Part shown: in pieces, positions 11,676 to 22,278 of the stretch
Numbering within the stretch: the stretch's first letter is position 1
Layout of the letters: each line of letters begins with the position of its first letter
Position numbers and translations under genes: made by a program
Assembly (NCBI RefSeq): GCF_040712315.1
Contig: NC_134017.1
Coordinates: 26,705,273 to 26,769,272 of the forward strand
Source: Castanea sativa
Taxonomy: Eukaryota > Streptophyta > Magnoliopsida > Fagales > Fagaceae
Direction: 5' to 3'
Length of the DNA stretch: 64,000 nt
Notes under the pieces: model-generated
What the model saw: only the letters and a program-made list of their open reading frames with translations
The model's database searches: none
What the model was told of the DNA's origin: nothing

Positions 11676-12983
11676 AGCTTACCTCGGGTTATCTTGGTGG
11701 AAAACTTGTGTAGACCTAATGAGATGAATGAGAATGTAGTTTATGTTCATCAAACTCGAGTAGGGTCTAGTTGGATGGATTCCATTGTGCTGTTCCTTAA
11801 AGAAGATGTTTTACCTAAAGAAAGGTCTGAAGTTGACAAAGTGCGTAGAAAGGCTCCTCAGTTCTAGTTATCCGAGGACCAAAAGCTGTACAAACGCTCT
11901 TTTTTCGGACTATACCTACTGTGTATACACCCTAAAGCAACCGAGTTACTATTGGAAAAATTACATAAAGGAATTTGTGGAAGCCACACAGAAGGTAGAT
12001 CTTTATCTCACAGGGCACTAACCCAAGGGTATTGGTGGCCAAATATGTAGAGAGAAGCACAAGAGTATGTAAAAAAGTGCGACCAGTGTCAGAGGTTTGC
12101 TCCGAACATTCATCAACCAGGGGGCATCCTCAATCCTCTGTCCAGCCTTTGGCCTTTCGCTCAGTGGGGCTTAGATATTGTGGGACCCTTCCCTAAGACA
12201 GCGAGGAATAGGAAATGGCTACTGGTTGGCATAGATTATTTCACTAAGTGGGTCGAAGCTGAGCCATTGTCAAATATCAAGGACTTAGATGCAACAAAGT
12301 TCGTCTGGAGAAATATCGTTACCAGATTTGGAATTACTCATACCCTCATCTCAAACAATGGCCTTCAGTTTGATAGCAAGACCTATAGGAGATACTGCTG
12401 CGATTTGGGCATTACAAACAGATATTCTACCTCGGCTTATCCACAGGGGAATGGCCTGGCCAAGACTGTCAACAAAGTAATAGTAAACGGGCTCAAGAAG
12501 AGGTTGGATGATGCCAAGGGAAAATGGGTTGAAGAATTGCCACATGTCTTTTGGACGTATCGAACTATCCCCCGAAGATCAACAAGGGAGACACCCTATG
12601 GGGTCGAGGCTGTAATTCCTCTTGAAACTGGTTTCCTAACATTGAGGACGAGCTCTTTCACTCCAGACAATAACGATGAGTTATTGGAAAGAAGTTTGGA
12701 TTTGGTTGAGGAATGAAGAGAAAAAGCCATGATTCAACTGCCATATTATCAATATAAGCTCAAACAGGGCTATGACTCACACGTGAAGTTGAGGCCACTG
12801 GTGCCAGGGGATTTGGTATTAAGGAAGATGTTAGGTACTGCAAAAAATCCGACACGGGGAAAATTAGGGCCCAACTGGGAAGGGCCATATTGTATTACCT
12901 TGGTGGCTAGGATAGGGGCATATCATCTGGAAGACTTAGATGAAAAAGTTGTACCACGCCCATGGAATGTAAATAACCTATGA
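11676..12983 (+). pseudogene. Integrase of the Tat-type element, catalytic residues lost
   Basis: Integrase inserts the cDNA into the genome. After stops and frameshifts at 11676-12060 the zinc-binding part is visible (HKGICGSH, HRALTQGYWWPNM, CDQCQRF). The core follows: WGLDIVGPFPKTARNRKW with the first Asp, DYFTKWVEAEPL, then LISNNGLQFDSK, where relatives have DNG, and NGLAKTVNKVIVNGLKKRL, where relatives have Glu in place of this Lys. The C-terminal part has LVPGDLVLRK and the GPY-type motif GKLGPNWEGPYCI. One stop lies at 12714. With the second Asp and the Glu gone the enzyme would be dead. Confidence 0.88.
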
Positions 12984-13049
12984 ATGTATTATTATTAATA
13001 AAAATCCTTCTTATCACATGTCATTTATAACATTTCGTACTTTCTTTAA

Positions 13050-13868
13050 GTATCAAACAAAACATTGGTTATGCCTGACTCCTCGGACCACATACCTTGG
13101 GTAAATTGATATCTTTTAGCATTTTTTTTCTAAGTGTTCAATAGAACCTTAGTTATGTCTAGTTCCTCGGACCATCTAATTTGGTTAAATTAACACTTCA
13201 AGTTATTTTCCTAAATATTAAACAGAACCTTAGTTGTGTCTGGTTCCTCGGACCATCTACTTTGGGTAAATTAATATTTCATGACATTTTTCTAAGTATC
13301 AAACAGAACCTTGGCTATGTTTGGCTCCTCAGACCACATACCTTGGGTAAATTGATATCTTTTAACATTTTTCCTAAGTATTAAATTGAACCTTAGTTAT
13401 GTCTGGTTCCTCGGACCATCTACTTTGGGTAAATTAATACTTCATGACATTTTTCTAGGTATCAAACAGAACCTTGGCCATACTTGGCTCCTCGGACCAC
13501 ATACCTTGAGTAAATTGATATCTTTTAGCATTTTTTCTAAGTGTTAAACAGAACCTTAGTTGTGTCTAGTTCCTCGGACCATCTACTTTGCATAAATTAA
13601 CACTTCAAGTTATTTTCCTAAGTATTAAACAGAACCTTAATTGTGTCTGGTTCCTTAGACCATCTACTTTGGGTAAATTAATACTTCGTAACATTTTTCT
13701 AAGTATCAAACAGAGTATTGGTTATGCCTGGCTCCTCAAACCACATACATTGGGTAAATTGATATCTTTTAGCATTTTTTCTAAGTGTTAAACATAACCC
13801 TAGTTATGTCTGATTCCTCGGACCATCCACTTTGGGTCAATTGACACTTAAGGCTGATCTTGATCATG
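13050..13868 (+). repeat. 81-bp tandem array with a three-unit higher-order pattern
   Basis: Ten head-to-tail units of about 81 bp lie between integrase and the antisense gene. Each carries AACCTTAGTTATGTCT, TTCCTCGGACCA and TGGGTAAATT. Three variants alternate: A (CCACATACCTTGG...GATATC), B (CCATCT...AACACTTCAAG), C (CCATCT...AATACTTCATGAC). By eye the order is A B C, A C, A B C, A B, so the array grew as a roughly 243-bp trimer and one B was lost. Confidence 0.88.
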
Positions 13869-14372
13869 TTTAACTCTTCTGATCGCATATCTTGGAAACT
13901 CCCAAAACAGTGATCTGAACAGGTGGGAGTTCATGAGCATCACTTAAAGCATTTGTAAGTATATCAAACATATTTTTTGCTTGGTCTATGTTTGATTTCT
14001 TCCTTAAGATCATTAAGTTATATTGGAAATGATGTGAATGATTGTTTTGTTGTGATGTATGGATTTTGTAGTTACAAAGGTGTTTTGCTAACTTGGTTGA
14101 CTTACTAACTTTTGATTTTGTTGATTAATTAGAAAGTTATTATCACTTATACGGATAACAAAGTTAGGCATATGTCATTGTCCTACTAATTAGGTACTAA
14201 GCAAAATAGAAATTATACAAGGAAAAGATACAAACATCATACACATAAAGGAAAGATTGGTCATTTTCATTAATCTAAAGCCTTTTGAAAAGGCAATTTA
14301 CTTATAGGATATCCAATTACATTTTAATAAAAAAAACTACTAAATCTAAAAGAAAGAACAAACAATAACAAG
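13869..14372. other. Non-coding spacer of the Tat-type element
   Basis: AT-rich DNA between the tandem array and the 3' end of the antisense gene. No coding or repeat structure was recognised. Confidence 0.5.
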
Positions 14373-16965
14373 TCACAGCTTCGTCTTTATCACAAGATTG
14401 CCCTTGGAAGTCTTTGGAGGCTGGTTAGGAATCATGTAGTTAGAAGCAAGCCCTTTACCCTTTGGGTCCTCCTTGGTGGTGATAGGAAGGGTCGCCAAGA
14501 CAATCTCCATTGGCTGGGTAGCTTCCTTCTCCTTGGTAGGCTCCTTAGTGGCAGTGGGGGGCTGAGCAGCATCATGGGCCACCTCTTTAGTTATTTCAAT
14601 TGGTTTCCCAGCGGCCTCAGGTTGTTCAACCTCCTCGAATGGATGGCCAGTGGAAGGAAGGGCTTCAACTAAGCCATCCTTTCCAGCATCTGCTCCCTGG
14701 GAAGCAGCATCAGCCTTGAGGACAGATGGACGAGAAGCCTGGATGGCTAGGGGATAGTAAACATTTTCTGTCCTCTAGAGGGCAGAAGAGGCATCAATCC
14801 CATCTTGGATAAGTGCTTCATTTCATACTTGGAGGCAGTAATGTCTACATACCTCCGAGACCTCCAACTTGAGGTTTTTCTCGGTCTCAGCCACACCAGC
14901 CTCATATCCATCTTGCTTAGTCTGATCCCTTGCCTTCTCGGCTTCCTCCTTAGCCTTTACTGCTTCTTCTTTGGCTTTGTTGGCTTCCTCCTTGGCCTTC
15001 TCAAACTCCCTTAGGCTCTTATTGAGGGCCTCTATTTGTTTCTTTGCTGCCGCATAGTCCTCATCGGCCTGGCAAAGCTGCAGACGTTCGACCTGCTTCT
15101 CAGTCTTCTTTAGAGTTGCCTCGATGCTCTTTTTCTCATTTTCTGCCGAGTTTAGCTAGGTATTGACCTCTTGTCGCTTCTTCATAGACCTGTGCGTGCT
15201 GATGATTATCTCCTCAGCCCAGTGAGCAGTTTGGACAGCCTATTCCCAAGAGTAAAAAGGAATGAAGTAGCATAGTCAGGTTAGAAAAACTAAGTATAAA
15301 AAAAAAGTAATAATAATAGGATTGGGGAAGAGTTGGATGGCAATCTTACTAGGGCGAGCTCCTTCTTTAATGTCATGAAGACATTGTGCTTCCTTATCTG
15401 CCTCAGCTCGGCCATGTCCTCAGGAAACAAAAGGGCCTGCTCCAACGCGTCAGCCACGCATGCCGCTGTACCTGGGTCAGAATTCCTAATAGAGGCGTCA
15501 ATAGTGACAGCATGATCGTCCAGGATCATGGCTGGGGCCCAAACTGGAGCAGCTGCAGGGACTTGAACCTCGGCCCTCTTCTCCAAGGCCGTCTGAGATG
15601 TCCGGGCCTGCTTGGCCCCTTTTTGGGGCTCAACTTCGTTTGAAGGAAGACTTTTTCCCCCCTCCACCACATCTTTGCCCTTAGGCTGATCCCTATTTTC
15701 TTTTGAGATCAACCTGATCGATACGTTAGGGTTGGGTGGGTGGAAGGGAGGGAAGCTTAGGCTGTCTGGACTTCCCTTATTCTTGTTCCTTAAGGGAGGG
15801 AGGTTTCGTTTTGGCAGACTTACTTGACTCTTGACCCTTTACTTGAGATTCCATCAGGTCTCGGAAGCTCTGACGGGGCTTGCGTTCAATCGGCATTATG
15901 TCCGAGATCATCAGCTGGACCTTCCAAGGAAGAAGGTTGGTTGAAGACGTTAAATTCGTTCTTAGAATCTGAGACTTCAATGATTTCTTCCTTTTCCTTG
16001 ATGATGGGTTGGGAGGAGGTCGCTTCACCAGTTGTGCATTGGGGTGCAAAAGGTACTATAGGGATGCCTTTTAGTATGGGTTGTGTGGTGAGAGTACCTT
16101 TGGGAATAAGAGCGCCCTCAGGAAGAAGGAAACCCTCAGCAGCAACACTTAACCAATGTAGGCATGGATCTTTTGCTCTGATCACACACTTCGGCGCTTG
16201 GAAGGATTTGGAGATGGGAATGTAGCTAAGGATCAAATGTGCTGCTCGGAGCTAATTATCAGTGTGTACGAACACTTCAGCCTTCAGTATCTCGTCTAAC
16301 TTCGATTGGTTGACAAGACTGAAGTTCGGAATAGCAGCACATTTGTCTACAAAACCATCAAGAAAAACAAGATTAAATCAAAAGAAAATTTCTATATAGA
16401 CACAAATTAAAGAAGAGGAAGAGAGGGTGATTATAAATAGTTGACCTAAACCTAGAGCCCCACCTGGTTGCCCTTCTCTCGTCGGACAGGGGAGGCCATT
16501 GTGCCATTCCCCAGATATGATCAGAAAATCTTATTTTAGGCCTTTGTTAGAGTCGGGGAGGCATTGGATGAGTCTAACCTCAGGATACCTGAATTTTAGG
16601 TAGTATCCCTGCCTCGTTAGGTGGTGGAGATTGTAAATCCAATTAATGTCGTGATGGGCGAGTTCCAAACCCATCTTTTCATTGAGCGCATCTACACAAC
16701 CTAAGATTCTAAACATGTTTGGGGTGCACTGGGTAGGAGCTAATCTATGGACTCTGAGGTAATCTCTAGTGACTTTGCCCATGGGAATTCTCATTCCCCC
16801 CTCTATAAAGGCAATCATTGGGATTACTAGTTCTCCCTCCTGCCTTTGCTCATGCCACTCTCCTTCCTTACAATACCTAATAAACACCCCTAGCGGAATC
16901 CTATACTAGGTTTTAAAGGCCTCTAGTTTCTCCTCAGAATCTACCAAAGAAGCAAATCTACCCAT
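14373..16965 (-). pseudogene. Spliced antisense gene carried by the Tat-type element
   Basis: The gene runs opposite to gag-pol. Exon 1 runs from the ATG at 16965 (MGRFASLVDSEEKLEAF) to 16464, with the conserved block GEWHEQRQEGELVIPMIAFI, IPMGKVTRDYLRVHRLAP, NMFRILGCVDALNEKMGLEL and SGEWHNGLPCPTREGQPG. Its donor is CCAG|GTGGGG and the acceptor TTTGTAG ends at 16347. Exon 2 has IPNFSLVNQSKLDEILKAEV and AAHLILSYIPISKSFQ, followed by acidic, low-complexity sequence. The 3' third encodes a Lys/Glu-rich coiled coil (EKAKEEANKAKEEAVKAKEE, about 14920-15010) and a Pro/Thr/Lys tail ending at 14373. In-frame stops near 16908, 16530 and 16250 and frameshifts break it. The same gene exists at 40517-44372. 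Its product belongs to the proteins of unknown function encoded antisense in Tat-type elements. Confidence 0.8.
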
Positions 16966-17491
16966 TTTTAAAGGAGGTTTGAAGGTATTAAAACGATAAA
17001 GAGAGTGATGAAGAGTCGAGGAGAAGAAGATAGAAAAAAGAAAAGTAGATGAAAAGAAAATAAACAAAGAGATTTATGAAGACTTACGCTAGGAAGAAAA
17101 CTCTCCTCGGACTAATTCTTGGTAATTGTGAGGACACGTGTAGATTGGGAAATTTTGCAGGTTCGTCGTATGAGTGTTGAAGTGAGCAGAGTGATTTGAT
17201 TAGATGATATTTATGTCAAAGGAAGTTTACAAGTGGGAAAATTCCCACCTGGGTTCCAGCAGAGTCCTCAACTGTTGGATCCGCATCGCACCGTAGAACG
17301 TGGGGGACATAAAACAGTAGAAATTTAATGAAGGAGCGTCTCAAAAGTCGAAGTGTCAGGTATGCGTCTTCAGCAGTTAAAAGACATTCGTGTAGTTAGA
17401 AGGTACGTGTAATGGGCACAGAATGATTTTGGTAGCATCAAAATTCTTCTTTCTTACCAAGGAGCCCGAAAGAAGAATCTTGAAGGGCTAG
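16966..17491 (-). promoter_or_regulatory. Upstream region of the antisense gene, between it and the 3' LTR
   Basis: This stretch is the presumed promoter and leader of the antisense gene and also holds the polypurine region before the 3' LTR (GAAAGAAGAATCTTGAAGGG at 17470-17489). Part of it (17270-17315: CAACTGTTGGATCCGCATCG, ACCGTAGAACGTGGGG) reappears in reverse complement at 40240-40285, upstream of the second antisense gene. That conservation suggests it is a functional leader. Confidence 0.5.
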
Positions 17492-18307
17492 TGTAGGGGA
17501 GATGAGCCTACGAGTGTACATTTATGTGCATAATAGGCCAGAGGCTCGAGCTGAGGATATTAAGTGGTCCGATGATGAGTAAACATCTTACTAAGGGTCG
17601 GTGTTAATTTATAAAGAAGCAAGATTTGATCGTGATCATCCGCGAAGTTGGTCCGAAGAGGAATGTCTTCTTGGATCAGCTAGGCCGAGGTCAGAATGAG
17701 TTATCTACCATCTAGAGACAATGTCCCATGAGACTCTGTTGATAAGAATGTGTAACACAGGGGAATAGGACAAAGAAAAACCATGAAATTTCTAAAGGAA
17801 AAGTTACTGCCACTGCATTGAATGTTCTGTAACTAACTCTCTGGCCGCATTAATGAGGATGTGATGTCTGAGTAGCAGTGTTCAACTGTATGGCTATCTT
17901 TAAAAGCTTCAAGAAGGTGCTGATGGGACAAGTATCCTGACCCGACAATCTGATCCATACGTGGAGGATAGAGAGGGGAGAAAGAAAAGGATAAAGAAGA
18001 GAGGAAAGCCCCAAGAGAGGGAGATCAGGAGAAAAAGAGAGAAAACACTTGAGACTGAATATTTTTGTAATTTGCCTTTAAGAAGAAAGAAATATAAGAA
18101 CCAGCTCATCGGCTTGAGTCCAAGGACAATTTCTCATCATACAAACTAGTCCATCAATATTGTTTTGTGATCTTGGTCCACTACCATTGTTAGCTAAACT
18201 CATAAGAAACTAGATTTCGAACCCACTCCCTACAAATTTATTGTGTTGGGCTCTTTGAGCCTATCCCCTTCCTATTATTGGGCTTAGGTACAAATTGTGA
18301 CCTTACA
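17492..18307 (+). repeat. 3' LTR of the Tat-type element
   Basis: An 816-bp LTR matching the 5' LTR end to end. It differs by scattered, mostly transition changes and by an insertion of about 20 bp near 18180-18210 (ACCATTGTTAGCTAAACTC). It is followed by AGAGG. Confidence 0.93.
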
Positions 18308-19233
18308 AGAGGTTTGAACTCTCACGTAGTAGTCAATTTATCGAACTAAGAGGTCTTGATTCCCTCAAAGAAACAAACAAAAAATAGCACATAAAATTGG
18401 GTATCAATGCCACGTTATGGACAATTCACACTTTGAGTAGCTAGGAACTAGCATGGTGTTGTTAGATTTTGGCAACAACTCATGCTTAAGGAGATGTGAG
18501 AGATGTACTAAGCACTGAACTCTCACCTGGATCAACTTTTAGGTAACGTAAATTGTGGTTGAGTTGAAGATTCGCACAATCAAAATAAATCGAAATGTCC
18601 CAATGATCAAATCGTTTTTAATCAACTTGCATGTAATCAAGACTAAAATCAAGTTGAAATTTTGTATAATCTAAACCAATGAGAATGTCTCAAAGGCCAC
18701 ACTAGTGACCTTTGAGACATTCCTTTGACTAGTTATCATTTTTTGGAGAAGCATTCTCATGATACTAGTTATTCAAGAAGAACGAACGTCATCAAGACAA
18801 GCTTGAAGATGTTTAAAACAAAACAAAAGAATTTTAAAAATAAAAAATAAGATAAAAAGAAGAAGCCCTTGACAAAGGCTACCAAGGGTAAATTAAGGAG
18901 GGAATGTTATGAGCCACTATTTTATTTTATGTTTATCATTTCAAGATTATAATTTTTTTGCTATTTGAGGTTGGGTAAATGGATAAGGATGAATTGCTAT
19001 ATTAGTTTTTGATATGATTAGTTTTCAATAGATTAAGATTAGGTTTATTCTCGAATTAAAGGTTACTTTTATTTTGTAAAGCAATTTATTTATATAGCTA
19101 GATAATAAAATATTTTGAAAATATAATTATTAAATGAAGTTTCTTTTTGGAGGTTTGAACTCCCTCAAAGTAGTCTATTTATCAAACAAGGAGGTCTTGA
19201 AGCCCTCAAAACAACCAAGAAAGAATTAAACAC
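18308..19233 (+). mobile_element. Remainder of the small non-autonomous LTR element (TRIM-like) that received the Tat insertion
   Basis: 18308-18391 (GAGGTTTGAACTCTCACGTA, GAGGTCTTGATTCCCTCAAA) matches 19152-19234 (GAGGTTTGAACTCCCTCAAA, GAGGTCTTGAAGCCCTCAAA), as expected for the 3' ends of two LTRs. The first is followed by ATTGGGTATCAATGCCACG, a degenerate methionine-tRNA-type primer site. The second LTR begins near 18905 (TGTTATGAGCC) after a purine run, AAGGAGGGAA. Only about 500 bp lie between, with no coding capacity, hence TRIM-like. No target duplication was confirmed. Confidence 0.5.
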
Positions 19234-19508
19234 ATGACATATATCATGGAAACATATTGTATGGCATCATATTTTTATTAAAACTACAAATTAAGCTAGA
19301 TGATTAAAATAATTTATATTTTAACCAAATCCATCGAAGCATAGACCATTGAAACTCCTATTGAACAATAGAAGCTCCATCGAAAATCAGACCACGAACC
19401 ACCTAGAACCACGGTGAGAGAGAAGGATGAACAAGAGAGAGAATTTGAGAGGAGATAGAGCAGACTGAAAGAGACAAAGGGAGGAGAGAGAATTTGTGAG
19501 AATTTTAT

Positions 19509-19541
<33 letters not shown>

Positions 19542-20196
19542 AATATATAAATTACTTTTATTTTTTAAGTTGTTGCTACAATGAGTTGTTTTACATAGCA
19601 ATTTATTGTAGTGTGTTGCTAAAAAAAATTTAGATATAACACTGTCAATAAAGCTTGGTTTTTGAGGTTTTGAGAGCTAAAATAACTTTTTTGCTATATT
19701 AAAACCATTGTTGTAAAGGCTCTAAGCACCAATCTTTACTTTCCACAACTTGACAAAGAGGATTACATATATCCAGTATATGTATTCCTCTTCTCATATT
19801 AGGAGTTCACCCTGATATGAGAGGGAGATCGAATACATACACCAGATACATTGATAAACTTTTCCGAACTTGACAATGTGCTAACCTTAGCTATAGTCCA
19901 AGGGTCGAACATGACAGTCAGACAAGGTGTTGAGGTTCGGGGAATTAGCTAGATTATATCATCATGATTAGGAAATGATGAGGAATGGTTCGGAGCAGAG
20001 ATGCAAGGTGTATGAGTGAGATATGTTAATAATTAGGTGGGAAAAATATTCTAAGTGAAGCCTGATTTTAGGTTCGGGGATAAAATTTATTGATGCTAGG
20101 TGAACTGTAATCAAACTATCTCACTCTTGTTGGGCGGTTTGGTCCTATATATTAGTCACTATCAGTTTCCAGTTGGGAGTATCTTCTATCATATAA
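19234..20196. other. Intergenic DNA with a GA microsatellite
   Basis: A (GA)n tract lies at about 19510-19539. The rest is AT-rich with no recognisable gene. 20194-20196 is the TAA target duplication of the next element. Confidence 0.5.
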
Positions 20197-21278
20197 GTGC
20201 ATCCACAGCAGATGTGGTATATGTGTTAAATGCTATAATATGGCACATTTGGTATATCGAACACCAAAAACGGAGCTTTATCAGATGTGTTAAATGTGCC
20301 AAACTTTTGCAACATTGAACAGTACCCTTACAATTTTGGCACGGTACGGACACCAAATGGCATATGTTTATTATTTTTTTATTCATCTTTCTCTCTCCTC
20401 TCACTTCTTTAATTGATTTTTTCTCTCTCCTTACAATCTGTCTCTCTCTCCCAACTGGTGTTCTTTCCTCTTCAGATCAGATTCCCAACTCCTCTTCTAG
20501 TCTTCCTCTTCCTCTTCAGATCACAATTTGTCTCTCTCCTCACCAAGATTGAAGTAACAACTTGGAATTTCCCAAATCACAAACCCTATTGCAATAAACC
20601 CCACAACAATCAAAAACCCCAAACCGAAAAAAGAAACTGAATTTCCTAATCTGAAACAACACAAACCCGATCTCGATCTCAGGCAAATGGAAACTCCAAC
20701 ACACATATGGGACGACGTCGTTCTCGCCTCTGCGGCGTAACCAAACACCACAAATGGGACGGCGTCGTTCTCGCCTCGATCTCGCCTCTGTCAAACTCTG
20801 CTCGATCTCGCCTATCGCTGTCTCATCGTCCAGGTCTCTCTAATCTTGCTCGCCACCATCTCGCCGTCCAGGTCGTCTAGGTCTCTCCGATCTCGTGGTT
20901 GGCTAATTTTAGCGGTGGTTGGTTGATTTTGGGATTTGTGGTTGTGCCGATCTCTTTGATTGTGTGTGTGTGTGTGTTTTTTTTTTTTTAAAGTGGCGTT
21001 GGTGGATGTGGGTTTGTGCCAGTGGTGGCTGGTCGATGTTGTTGTTGTCGGTGGCCGTTGTTGCGGCAGTGGCTGATGTGCCATTGATGTTGTTGACGGT
21101 GATGATAGGGGCATATAATATATTATTTTAATGTGTAGTATATATTATTTTAATGTATAGAATTGAATGATAAAACATTTGATAAATGGAATGTTGTAAA
21201 ATGATGTGATAAAATAATAAAGTAGGGTTTTGGTGTGACAAAATGACATTTTTTATACCACATCTGCTGTGGATGCTC
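20197..21278. mobile_element. Non-autonomous PIF/Harbinger-like element, 1.08 kb
   Basis: Terminal inverted repeats GTGCATCCACAGCAGATG and, in reverse complement, GAGCATCCACAGCAGATG are flanked by the 3-bp duplication TAA (20194-20196, 21279-21281). A TAA/TTA duplication with such ends indicates PIF/Harbinger. The interior has CT-rich leader-like sequence (20380-20540), a CGATCTCGCCTC-rich part (20700-20890), a (TG)n tract near 20960 and a GGT-rich part (20990-21110). No transposase was found. Confidence 0.75.
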
Positions 21279-21756
21279 TAAGGCGGCCACACCTATGTAG
21301 GACGTTAAGGATCTAATCACACTTGTCATACATTAAGGGCCATATCATTATTTATTATTTTGCACTTCCTCACTCATACGACGTTGCGGCCAATCCATCA
21401 ATTAGGGTGAATTTCCACCTACACAAGAAAATAAATAAACAATGCAACATATGAAAAGACCCAAAATAGCTTACTTTTTATACTCTATAAACCCAAATTG
21501 ATCATTTTAAATATCAAGGATTATTTTTTATACATAAATAGTTGAGAGTGAAAGATTTGAAAAAAATAAAGAGATTTGAAATTTAGATGTGCTGAAGATA
21601 TTAAAAAGTACCAACAAGTTGAGATGCAAGTCTTTTAACTTAAAATTAGGGATTAAAAGCCCTCCAATAGAAATCAATGGTGTGTTTTAACAAAAAGAAA
21701 AGGCTTAATTAATACTTTAAAGTTTAAACTTTAATTAAATAGTACCTCCATATGGG

Positions 21757-21911
21757 AAAATTATTAGGTATTCCCGGAGTACCATAAATGCGTACTCCTT
21801 CCTCTCACATGAATAGTGGGTCCCACCATGAATTTAATTAGTGGAACTCACTATTCATGTAAGAGGAAGGAGTACGCATTTATGGTACTCCGGGAGTACA
21901 CAATAATTTCT
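21757..21911. mobile_element. Hairpin MITE, ~155 bp
   Basis: The two halves form an almost perfect hairpin. CGGAGTACCATAAATGCG on the left pairs with CGCATTTATGGTACTCCG on the right, and TACTCCTTCCTCT with AGAGGAAGGAGTA. The loop is around 21830. A more worn relative lies at 32886-33015. Confidence 0.85.
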
Positions 21912-22278
21912 CATCTATATGTACATATAGAAAAGTCATATATGAGATTTGTTGAAAAGATGTGTGATGTCATTAAATTTAGAATCTTTTTAAGGAAATT
22001 AAATTAAATTTAGTAAGAATTTTTTAGTATTGGTTTACTTTATTAAAAAATAAAAAATAAAAAAACATTTGTTTGGCTTTACAATTTCTAAGGATATGCA
22101 TTTTAAAAAATAATAAAACAAAGCTGGTTTAGGACGCCAGATTTAAAACTCAAAGTGCATTCTCCAATTACACTTGAGGTTCTTATAAATAAAATTAAAA
22201 TAAAATTACACTTGAGGCATAAAACAACTAAATTACCGTCATACATCTTTTTAAATATACCAAAAGATTAGGCAAACT

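Larger units (their letters stand above)
5394..18307 (+). mobile_element. 12.9-kb Ty3/Gypsy LTR retrotransposon, Tat type
   Basis: Two LTRs (5394-6187 and 17492-18307) start TGT(G/A)GGGGAGATG and end ACCTTACA, and the whole is flanked by a perfect 5-bp duplication AGAGG (5389-5393, 18308-18312). In order it holds a primer-binding site, gag, protease, reverse transcriptase, RNase H, a nested solo LTR, a second RNase H-like domain, integrase, an 81-bp tandem array, and a spliced gene on the opposite strand. RT before integrase makes it Ty3/Gypsy; the second RNase H and the extra antisense gene before the 3' LTR are features known from the Tat lineage. Aligned by eye, the first 160 bases of the LTRs differ at about 13 sites, so it is not a recent insertion, and all its frames are broken. 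Confidence 0.93.

Noticed and set aside
13050..13868. Regular repeats at first glance like a CRISPR array
   Set aside because: Units are contiguous 81-bp repeats without unique spacers, in a plant retrotransposon.
14805..15643. Plus-strand frames in the Tat element 3' region
   Set aside because: They are reverse-strand shadows of the antisense gene, which has a coiled coil and a second homologous copy.
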